From Trichoderma breve (taxonomy: Eukaryota > Ascomycota > Sordariomycetes > Hypocreales > Hypocreaceae): DNA of 64,000 nt. The stretch covers positions 2,976,001 to 3,040,000 of the forward strand of contig NC_079233.1 in the NCBI RefSeq assembly GCF_028502605.1, given 5' to 3'. Of the stretch, positions 55,481-64,000 are shown piece by piece (within the stretch, counting starts at the first letter, position 1; every line of letters starts with the position of its first letter). A model generated the notes under the pieces. That model was not told the origin of the DNA. It did no database searches and saw nothing but the letters and a program-made list of their open reading frames with translations. The position numbers and the translations under genes are program-made.

Positions 55481-56110
55481 CTACTTCAGCTTCTTTTCGA
55501 AAACTCTATAGTCCACAGGACCACTCAACAATGGCGCCAGTGCAGGGTAATCATCCGCAAAATCAGCCAGCCTCACCAGCTGGAACCCCAGCCGTCTATA
55601 CCACGCCTCCATCCTCGTCTTGAGCGGATGGGCATAGCTCGTCGGCACCAAGATGTCCAGCCCGAGAGTGTCGCAGCCCAGAGACAGACAGTAGTCCTCC
55701 ACAAACTTGAATATCTCGCGGCCCAGTCCAAGGCCTTGGTGTGTCTTGTCGAGGGTAAGCATGCCCAAAGTGCACATTGTGTCTGAGGCACGCTTGACAT
55801 ACACGCATCCTACCAGCTGACCCTTTTGAGGAGTTTCCTGGTCTTCTTCGGATGCCGATGAGGGAGAGGCGAGATAGGCAACAGCTAGCTGGCCTTTGCG
55901 GATAAAGTCTGCCACTTCGGCGTCAGAGGTGCGCACGAAGCCATGGTTCCAGATGCCGGCTTCTGCTTCGATGAATACCAGATTCACCAGCTTGGTGATG
56001 GCGGAGATTAGAGAGAGGTCGTCGGCTACCGCAGCCGGAGGAAACTCGATGATGAGGCGAGGCGTGCCTGAGGTGGCTTCTGTGCCGTTGGAGAGGGCCG
56101 GAGTGCTCAT
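55481..56110 (-). CDS. GNAT-family N-acetyltransferase
   Basis: Single exon, 209 aa. Acetyl-CoA-dependent acetyltransferase of unknown substrate. Visible parts are a leader of ~15 Ser/Thr residues, PRLIIEFPPAAVADDLSLIS, KLVNLVFIEAEAGIW, and the core strand QLVGCVYVKRASDTMCTLGM. Motif A is LTLDKTHQGLGLGREIFKFV (Q-x-x-G-x-G type pyrophosphate-binding turn), then CLSLGCDTLGLDILVPTSYA and MEAWYRRLGFQLVRL, the typical C-terminal GNAT strand. No intron is needed. A TATA-like element lies ~95 bp upstream of the ATG. Confidence 0.9.
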   Translation of the reverse strand: MSTPALSNGTEATSGTPRLIIEFPPAAVADDLSLISAITKLVNLVFIEAEAGIWNHGFVRTSDAEVADFIRKGQLAVAYLASPSSASEEDQETPQKGQLVGCVYVKRASDTMCTLGMLTLDKTHQGLGLGREIFKFVEDYCLSLGCDTLGLDILVPTSYAHPLKTRMEAWYRRLGFQLVRLADFADDYPALAPLLSGPVDYRVFEKKLK

Positions 56111-56987
56111 GGCTCCAGTGTTGCCTTTTGAAGTATTGGTTGGTCTTCTTGTGTTGTGTCTTTTCTCTCACTGAATACCCAATGCCCCCCGTTGGGCATC
56201 TACCTATATATTACTTTGTGTAACAAGCAGAAATGCATTGAGATGTAGCCGCAATGTACGTCTGTTAACATTAGCGCTGCGGGTAGGGCGCGCGCCGTTA
56301 CGTTGACTGGGGTCCAAATGGCACGGACTAGAGACTAGAGGCAGCCCTGGTAAAGAACGTTACTTGACGCCAGTCTTAACATGGCACGGGATGAAATCAT
56401 CGAGGCAAAGCCATTGAGGCGTTATCGATAATAGGCAAGGTACTGAACTGAGACATTGCTGCTACTGCTGCTGCATTCTGTTAGGTGTTAATATCATCAT
56501 GCTCAGCCTTGTAGTAAGTGATGACAGTGACAGACTTAGCAGATGCACGAGAAAACGCCTAGCTTGGGCAGAGCACAGCAAAGGAGAGAAAAGGTGAAGA
56601 AAAGACCCAAAGATGCTGAATAAATCCACTACATGTCCTCAATCTGATGCAACTACTATACACATATCATCAAAGCCTCTGCCGCTTCTAGGTGTTTCTG
56701 TGTCTTGTAGGCCACCCTGTGCGACTGACTGCTGGCGGCCAAACAAACATCGAGCTGGTGCCTGACTAGGCACAATCGATATGCCGCTAATCAAAGGCAC
56801 CTCTTACTCACTCAGCCTTTCTCCATCAGTTTCATTTCTCCCTCTCTCTTTCTCTCCCTCTCCCATCATCACACATCAAAACCTGTACTCTCATAGACCA
56901 TTCTAGCGTTAATTTCATTCTTCCATTTGTTTTGCACACTGTTTCTCTCTTTTTCTTCAAGCCTGCTTCTCCCACCGTTCAACGACC
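56111..56987. other. divergent intergenic region GNAT/exonuclease
   Basis: 877 bp; promoter region of both genes. The exonuclease leader is very CT-rich (56815-56870), a usual feature of fungal promoters. No gene seen. Confidence 0.55.
56205..56211 (-). promoter_or_regulatory. TATA-like element of the GNAT gene
   Basis: ATATATA on the - strand, about 95 bp upstream of the acetyltransferase ATG. Position and sequence only. Confidence 0.4.
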
Positions 56988-58334
56988 ATGTCGCGTGCGT
57001 GGGCCCGCCCAGTGGCCATTCCCATTTCGTTTTCAACACCCTCAGGCGACAACCAGCCCGAGCCAATCCAGAGCTCTGGAGAATATCTTCAGCAACTCCA
57101 GAGCTTGACGCATTTTAATTCTGACCTGCAAAAAGCCGGCTATGTCATGCAACAGCTATCGCAAGACTATCTAGATCGCAAGCGGAGGTGTTTTCTATGC
57201 AGCCGCCGTAAGTGCTTCATGTATATAGATACATGTATAAAAGCTGACGTTATGCTTCGAGATCTTCCTTACAAGTTGAAAAAGACCGGTTACTTGCCCA
57301 AGACGCCAGTTCAAAGACGGGGAAATAATGATGAGGATGAGGATGATGAGGACCTCGGCAAACCTATCAGTAATTCTGACCAAGGTGACTCATCCAAAAA
57401 AGCTAAGAAGCCAGTCTTGCACTGCAAATACCATCCCGGAAGAGTCATTCAAAGGGTTTGTCTCTCCTTCTCCTTCCCTGTCTTTTCTCTTTTTATATAA
57501 ATTAGATGGCAAAAGCTCACACCACAGGATCAGAAATGGACCTGCTGTAATGGCATCCCTGGTTCACCTCCATGCCAGGGCAAAGAAGATCACACGCCAA
57601 AGATTTATGCCGCTGGTGAGCTAGAAAGGGAATGGAAATACTTCCACACACCCTTCTTCCAATCTAGGGGCCCTCCAGCAGTCGCTGTCGTCATCGACTG
57701 CGAAATGGGAACAGCTTCAACGGGAGAATCCGAGCTGATCCGCGTCTCTGCTGTTGATTACTTCTCAGGCCATGTCCTGCTCGATAAACTTGTGTATCCT
57801 GATGTTAAGATGATTCATTTCAACACAAGGTTTTCGGGAGTCACTCGGCAAGATATGGAGAACGCACGACGTACGCGGTCGTGTCTCATGGGCCGCTCCG
57901 CCGCTAGAAAGGCCCTCTGGGAGTTTATCGGCCCCAATACCATAGTCATCGGACACGGCGCCAATTCTGATTTCACCTCTTTACGCTGGATTCACCCAGT
58001 CATTATCGACACGTACCTGGTCGAAAAAGCAAACCGGCCTCCAGAGGAGGAGAAGCAGGAGAAGCAAACAGGACAAACTTCCGAGACCATTACCGTTGGT
58101 CAAGAGCTTCAACAAGATGCAGCAAACGGTCAACAAGGGTCAGATGAGAAGGGCCCTGCAGCACCAAGACAAAGAGGAGGTTTATCGTTGAAAGCACTGG
58201 CGAAGGAGAGGCTTGGGCGTGATATCCAAATTAGGGGCAAGGGACACGACAGCGTGGAAGACTCAATCGCAGCGCGGGACATCCTTCACTGGAACGTCTG
58301 CAACCTCCTTGAGCCATCCAACGATCTCATTTGA
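56988..58334 (+). CDS. DEDDh 3'-5' RNA exonuclease (Rex family)
   Basis: Three exons: 56988..57207, 57262..57455, 57528..58334, 406 aa. The exonuclease domain is in exon 3: ExoI VVIDCEMG (Asp195, Glu197), ExoII GHGANSDFTSLRWIHP, ExoIII GHDSVEDSIAARDIL with the His-Asp pair. The protein resembles Rex3/Rex4/ISG20-type enzymes, which trim structured RNA or pre-rRNA. N-terminal to it is a Cys/His segment: CFLC, then CKYHPGRVIQR and, after intron 2, WTCCNG, probably a zinc site. The 72-bp second intron has a GTTTGT donor. The 54-bp first intron (GTAAGT donor, CTGAC branch) is stop-free and would add 18 residues if kept. A low-complexity insert (EEEKQEKQTGQ) lies before ExoIII. Confidence 0.88.
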
Positions 58335-58889
58335 TCAAATGCAATCTACAGCGTAGCGCAGCATGCATTCTTATACTGCCAAGCTTATCAATCGATAAGC
58401 TCCTATTTCAATAGTGATTACTTCATAGCGCTTGCATAAACGAATCATCACATGCATCCTACATAGTATCTTATCCACGGGAAATGTGAACATGGGCTAC
58501 GCGAATCACACGTGCGAAAACGATGTCACATCTACGCGTTTTACCTTTTTGCCTTTTTATTGAGCCAGAAAGGCCCAATGATGCATCAACCCTAGACGCT
58601 AGATGGCGAATACACTTGTAGATACATGTCACGCACATGCTTTACATCACCTTCGTACATGCTACTCTGTATCATCACCTGCATTGCTCTCGACTTCGTA
58701 GTCCACAGTACCACACGTGCCAGTGTATATTCTCTAACCCTAGCATTCATAAACACAAAATCCTGCCGCATCTTGGATGTATCCTAGAAATCCTGCCCGC
58801 GTATCAACAGCATGGTCTTATGTGTTTCCATATATCTCCCGCTCTACATCATCACTGGGTACTTCTCTCCTCACAAGCCTCGACAGCGT
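58335..58889. other. convergent 3' region
   Basis: 555 bp between the exonuclease and the 519-residue unknown gene. The frame at 58637-58909 has no recognisable motif. No feature supported. Confidence 0.5.
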
Positions 58890-60676
58890 TCAATTGTCAG
58901 CCATTGTAGCATCTTCCTCTTCCGGTTCTTTCCTCATCTGATAAGCCATCACGGCCCAAAGCATTCGCATGGCAGCAAGTCGCTGCTCTGTATCAAATAG
59001 GTCAAACCATTGACTTCTCCATCCTTGCACTCTACCCCAGCTGCGCCGTGTTACATCCGTTTCAGGAGAGCCGCCAAGCACCTCCAGAAGACGGTCGGGC
59101 ACTCGCACTCGGAGAATAGATATGTGGTGGAGAATAGAACTAATCACGAAAACATCGTCATAGTCCACGCCCTTCTGCCTGCCGACTGCTTCATAGCGAG
59201 CCTTCTTGTCCCATGTAAAAGCGGGTGGGCGCACCATTCGATAAGCGTCGTAGATGGACATGGTCTTTCGGGCTCTTTTCGCTGCAGGCCGGGCCGCTTT
59301 CTCTGAGTCGGTAGGCGCAGCATCCTTGTCCCCCAGAGGCGAATCCGCGTCGATTTCTCGCCCAATGGGGCCTCCAGTACCACCACCCCATCTCGGTTTG
59401 GAAGTCCACCACTGGTTCTCGCCAAATCGCGTTTCGACCTTTCCCTCACGAGCCCTATGCTGGGCCGTGATAAGCGCCGCCAGCACTTCCCGAGCTAGGT
59501 CGGTAGACTGCGCAGTTTCGATGTCTGGCGTTGTAAAATTCACACCCGGGCGCGTACTCACCGCCCCAAGAGGACCATACACAAGGCCGGCACGAGCTGC
59601 CTCTCTTGTAGTCGGGCTCTGGAAAAGAAAGTGGCAATTGGAGGGGCTGTATGATTTTCGCGGGCTGGGATGGTCATCTGGAGAGCTCAGGTGCAGTCTT
59701 GGCTCGAGACGAGACATGGAAACATTGCAGCCAAAGTCGTACGCAACAAGCTTGACAAAGGCTGAAATAAGATTCTGGCGATATTCGGGAGGCATTGATC
59801 CACCATCCGATGTCCGTGTTACTTGGGGTGGTAGTGACTCCTGGGCAGCAGGGGTTTCCCCATTTTCAGTTGGTGCCAGTTCCGGAGAGGGTGGGAGCGA
59901 GGGGGGGCGACTTGGGTCGTCCCAATACATGGTGAAGAATTCAAGGCAGCGAAAGAACTCATAGGCGTTACCAAGGCGAGCCTGCTGCCTCCCCTTGGGG
60001 GGTGCAAGGCGACGGACTGTACGAAAGGCGTCCTCATTTGCGTTTGAGAGCTCCCTACGACGCTCTGCATAAACGTGGCATCCAGGGGAAAGGTTGCCGT
60101 TTCTTATAGGTCGACGCTCCGCCTGGTTTTGCTCCCGAGCGTCCTCGAGCGTGAGCTTGTCCCATCTCTGAAAGTCGGGGAGAAAGGACGGGTCGGGGAT
60201 GAGTTCCTCTACTTGGACGTCCAGTTTCAAATCAAATCCAATGGCAGAGAGGCCAATTGCTCCCGAGGCGGCAGAAATCCGGCCCGTACATTTGAGTAAG
60301 TTAGATAGGGCGTGTTCGGGATCGACTGGAACGTCATCCTGGACGAAAGGCTGGTAGCGAGGAAGACAAATAGTCGTGGGAGGCGGGATGTCTTCGGGGG
60401 CTACCTTGACCTTTGGCGGCAGGTTTGCTAGTTGCCGTTTAGAGAAAACACAGAGGACAGGATGCTGCGGTCAAAAGAACGGGGGGTATGGTGAAATAAG
60501 ACACAAGAAATGAAGGAAGAGGTTATTACAAAGCCAAATCTGGCGTGGATGGTGCAAGAACGAAAGGGAGGAGAGGAGTTGGTCGCATGCCAAGTTCCAA
60601 ACGGAAAGGAATCTGAATGCCGAAGAAGGAGAAGAGGAGATGGATGAGACATACCCAAGCCAAAGGATCCAAACAT
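58890..60676 (-). CDS. uncharacterised fungal protein, possibly nuclear
   Basis: Two exons: complement(58890..60427, 60655..60676), 519 aa. The 22-nt first exon (MFGSFGL) joins through a 227-bp intron (GTATGT donor, CTAAAC-type branch, CTAG acceptor) to ANLPPKVKVAPEDIPPPTTI. I do not recognise the family. Visible segments: GRISAASGAIGLSAIGFDLK near residues 60-80, NAYEFFRCLEFFTMYWDDPS, EYRQNLISAFVKLVAYDFGC, and AREVLAALITAQHRAREGKV. There is a Pro-rich linker, a basic patch ARPAAKRARKTMS (possible nuclear signal), and a C terminus RLAAMRMLWAVMAYQMRKEP then acidic. No membrane segment is evident. The coding signal is strong along the whole frame. Exon 1 is inferred because the main frame lacks a convincing ATG near its 5' end. 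Confidence 0.75.
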
Positions 60677-63600
60677 GGTTAACAGCCGTTGATGAAGTCA
60701 CGATAGAGCGTGAGTGATACGCAGATAGAGAGATACGGTAGTGGGTAAAGCCAGATCGAGCCAGCGGCGCAACCGTAAGCCCAGGCTTGTGCCCAGAAGA
60801 GAGGGGCAGGGGATTCCGCCGTCGCCTGGGCTGAGCTAGACGGGCGGACCTGGAGCAAAGACGGTGCCGTCCGTCTCGGCAGCGATCACGAGCAACGAAG
60901 TGGCCGGAGTGATGGAGACTCGGAGATGGCAGACGTGCGGAACGCGGACGCGGGGGCGGGTGCGAGAGCGGGCCAGGGCAACCATCAAGCGCCGATTCTT
61001 GAGTCGTCCACAAGGGGCAGACGCGGTTCGGCAATGGGCTTCGGAGATGGCCTCTCTGCGCGCGTGCTAGAAGACGACAGCAGAAGCTCGCAAAGGCCGA
61101 GCCGAAGCGGAGGCGGCGACGGAGACGGAGGACAGGATTGATTGTCAGTCAAAGAAACGACGCAACCTTGGCGAGGGTCTTCAACTCAGAGCAGACAGAC
61201 GACGGGTCAACCAAACAGCCGGCCGCCGTGCTCCGTGCTCGTACTGCAGGCTGGACTGTTGCGTTGCGTTGCATACAGTAGCGGTAGCAGCAGACGGGGT
61301 CGAGAATCCGAATCCCAATCCCAAAGGGGGACAGACAGCTGTGGTGATCGATCCAGGGGCATGGCGCAGAGGACATCTGGAGGCAGTTAGTGCGAGGCCT
61401 AGCTAAAGCCTGCTAAACAGCTCCCCCGCCTCGACAGGCAAACAGAGGCGCAAGGCAAAGCCGGAGCTTTGGATTAAGTCCGTACTATCAATAATCGAAT
61501 CGGAGATGGCAGCAGCATCGGGTTTTCTTTTGGTCTGGAATTCGTGGGTGCAAAGAACGCATGTATTTGTTATGGAAGAATATTAGTTCTCTGTCTTCAG
61601 TTTATTATAGGATTGATGGAAGACGGCCAACTCGGGGACTGCCTGCCATGGATAGGTTGATCCCTCTTGATGTACTCGCTTTGTTGGGGAGCACAATAAC
61701 TGAGGGAGAGGGCTACCTCCTGCTACCTGCTATTTAGCACCCCAAGTTCCCTTAGTACCTAGTAGGTAATCCATGTCAGAACAGGATCAATGTGAAGATA
61801 GCCTTATATTTCCTACTACCTGTGTTTGCCTAGGGTGAATTATTGAGCAGTAGCTACTATTATCACTATTTCCTTTTAATATCTACTAGGCTAGGTAGTA
61901 TATTCCTCTAGTATCTGGTATCATCACCGGTGTAACCTTAAATTCGAGACGCAGGATGCTGGAGCGCAGACTTGGGGTGCTGAATACCTGGTAGCCACTC
62001 CCCTCTTTTACCAAGTATTGAATTGGAAGTCTAATCATATCGCTCCTACCTTTTCTTTGAAAGCGCAATCGCAAATGCTAACTTTTTTTTTTATTTTCCC
62101 GAGATCACCCAAGAGCAATTGTAAAAAACCCACCGTCATGATGCTCAAGTTTCGGTCTTGTTACAAAGGGTTTATGCATACTACACAAGCTTGCCACGAG
62201 TGTTTTGCCTTGCCCGCCAGCATCTCGAAAACCAACGTTTTTCATCATGGCACCTGTCATTCATTATGTGCTGCCTACTAGTACCCAGTCAACCAAATGA
62301 TTCGAGATACCAGTGCTCTCCGTCTCCAACCCTACCTACGAGCACCTTCTCCTAGGAGCCTGAAAGTATCACGCATCACCGGAGGCCCAACATATGGGGT
62401 TGGTCTGAGACTGAAGCTAGCAGCACGGCCCTCTCTCTGACGTGCACCATGAAGCTATAAAACGTTACCAACAGATGCAAACTCAAGTACGGAGTACTCG
62501 TACACGACATCTCGCGCATGTGGCCGATGCTCCGCCAGGTATTCCACACACAAGGCATACAGAAGAGTACTGACTGGGCCTGATGAGCCCGGTTCAACGA
62601 CTCCGAACGCAGGCTCGTGCCAATCAAACAAACCATCCCTGCCGCCCTGCTCTTCCTAGGCCCTTAGCGCTGGCCAGACCAGCAACCGGCGCCTAATTGG
62701 GGAGGTATTCGCTCAATGGACTGACGGGGGGTTTCATAGTCACTCCATTTCTCTTGCGAAGCCTAACAGAATTATTCGAGGCTCCGCGATGGAAGATGTA
62801 AATGTCTCTTGCAAGGAGAGGTACCGGTCGTCTACTGTACGTGTGACATTACCTGGTAATACTTCCCTGTTGGATACTCTCACATCAGCCTAAATACCCA
62901 GCACCATGTTGACTTCCCGTTTCTGTGCCACAGTTACATGAAGGTTGATGACCCCAATACTGATTCGTACACAGACCTCTGCAGCCGCATCTCCATTTGC
63001 ATCTCGGCGACATAACGCTCTACAATTGCTCACATCGAAACAAACACCGTTCCCTCTTACCTTGAGCTTTAATCCCCTAGCGATCATTTCTCTCTTTTTC
63101 TCCGTGATTTTCCTTTTTCTCAGCTCATGATACAAGCCATATCCCAAACTGTTGCCCCCCCTTCGCAAGACTAGGTCAAAAGCGGCACTCCGCGCCTCCA
63201 ACTAGCTTGTCATGATGCTTCAGATGTGTCGCAGGACTGGGGGTCTCAGCCCCTGATATGGAGCGCCGCCTCCCAAATGCAAGATCGTGTCGGCGCAACT
63301 CTCGCATTTCACAGCGCGATGCAATGTGTTTCGTTGCCTTGCAGGAGCTAAACAGGGCTCTGTTTCTGTGGCCCCATGCGCTGCCAATTTTAGGTGGTAC
63401 CGCCGAGAAAGATGTTACAAAGGGCCTTTAGTAAAGGCGCATACCATTGCCGTCCAACCCTCATCTGGCTTTATTCTCGCGCCTCCTGGATATCACACCT
63501 CTAACCTTCTTTAAACGTCCTTCTCTCACTGGCCCAAGTGTACTCTTCTTTTCCTATCACTCTTTGTCACCTTTTCTTTCTTTTCTCTAGTGGCGGCTGG

Positions 63601-63752
63601 CTAGCCCATTTTACACTTACGATTTCCAGCAATGCTTTCTTAGTCAACTCACGCAATCCTTCTTCTCTGTTTCTTTTTGTACATGCCATTTTCTTAATTT
63701 CGATTCTTTCGGCTTCGTTGCGGCTGGTCTCGCAAGCCAATTGCTATCCGCA
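60677..63752. other. 3-kb gene-poor interval
   Basis: The left 700 bp is GC-rich and is probably promoter/leader of the unknown - strand gene. The rest is AT-richer, with many short frames and no motif. The last ~250 bp before 63753 is strongly CT-rich, like a fungal promoter and leader for the + strand gene at the edge. No other gene supported. Confidence 0.45.
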
Positions 63753-64000
63753 ATGGCAAGCCTTTTGAGTGGCTCTTCGACATCCATCGATGCCAAGCTA
63801 CCTTCATCAACTACTTTCCTCAACACCAGTTCCACCGCCAATAAGCCCTCAGGCAACCCTTCGTCATCTTCTTCCAGTATAATTCCCAGCGAACCGACAA
63901 AAGGCTCTACGGATGATGTGGCTCTCGATGTGGCTCTCAGTACTGCGCAAAGCGCCTCTACGCGATCTCCCAGTACTACAGCTTTGGATTCTATAGCGAA
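63753..64000 (+). CDS. 5' end of a Ser/Thr-rich protein gene, cut by window edge
   Basis: Open from an ATG in CGCA ATG G context to the end of the window (82 codons). An in-frame TAA at 63696 makes this the first usable ATG. The visible part is unusually rich in Ser and Thr (MASLLSGSSTSIDAKLPSST, then NPSSSSSS and STAQSASTRSPSTTALD), with no motif. It could be the disordered head of a regulator or a cell-surface protein. A CT-rich leader upstream supports transcription. Only sequence beyond the edge can name it. Confidence 0.55.
   Translation, partial: MASLLSGSSTSIDAKLPSSTTFLNTSSTANKPSGNPSSSSSSIIPSEPTKGSTDDVALDVALSTAQSASTRSPSTTALDSIA

Overview
The window is nuclear DNA of a filamentous ascomycete (Pezizomycotina). 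I infer Sordariomycetes, probably Hypocreales and possibly Trichoderma, from the style of the predicted proteins. The evidence is compact genes on both strands, 39 inferred introns of 51-227 bp with GTAAGT/GTATGT/GTACGT-type donors and CTAAC/CTGAC-like branch sites, and a set of conserved fungal housekeeping genes. No rRNA gene, convincing tRNA, CRISPR array, transposon or plasmid feature was found. There are no prokaryote-style operons; neighbours are arranged divergently, convergently or in tandem.

Layout. 0.8-10.5 kb: GGA clathrin adaptor (-), TSR3 18S rRNA acp-transferase (+), mitochondrial translation initiation factor 2 (-), and an unrecognised two-TM protein (+). 10.5-13.3 kb: gene-poor. 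13.3-24.5 kb: VPS74/GOLPH3 (+), the SURF6/Rrp14 ribosome biogenesis factor (-), a PDAP1/PP28-like phosphoprotein (-), a fungal F-box/LRR-like protein (-), and succinyl-CoA:3-ketoacid CoA-transferase (-). 26.4-28.7 kb: a small VOC/glyoxalase-like protein (-) and a five-exon aldo-keto reductase (-). 30.2-38 kb: UTP22/Nrap (+) facing the nucleoporin POM152 (-). 39.1-43.4 kb: a UCH37-type deubiquitinase (+) facing an FBXO21-like F-box/YccV protein (-). 44.9-51.5 kb: a 1237-residue pericentrin-like spindle-pole protein (+) facing a metacaspase with a QPY-rich prodomain (-). 51.5-55.5 kb: gene-poor. 55.5-60.7 kb: GNAT acetyltransferase (-), DEDDh exonuclease (+), unrecognised 519-residue protein (-). 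60.7-63.75 kb: gene-poor, followed by the 5' end of a Ser/Thr-rich gene (+) cut by the window edge.

How the genes relate. Most are core eukaryotic functions with no shared pathway: Golgi/endosome traffic (GGA, VPS74), ribosome production (TSR3, RRP14, UTP22), mitochondrial translation and ketone metabolism, nuclear envelope and spindle pole (POM152, pericentrin-like), and ubiquitin (UCH, F-box). I do not see a new multi-gene system. The most unusual signals lie inside proteins: an FG/NGFGQ-rich block and triplicated coiled-coil units in the spindle-pole protein, one APPQQQY repeat in each of the first three metacaspase exons, a lysine-rich insert in the UCH active-site crossover region, and three stop-free introns with lengths divisible by three that could be retained in frame.

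Exon coordinates were deduced by eye from splice consensus, reading frame and family similarity. No alignment, transcript or database search was available.
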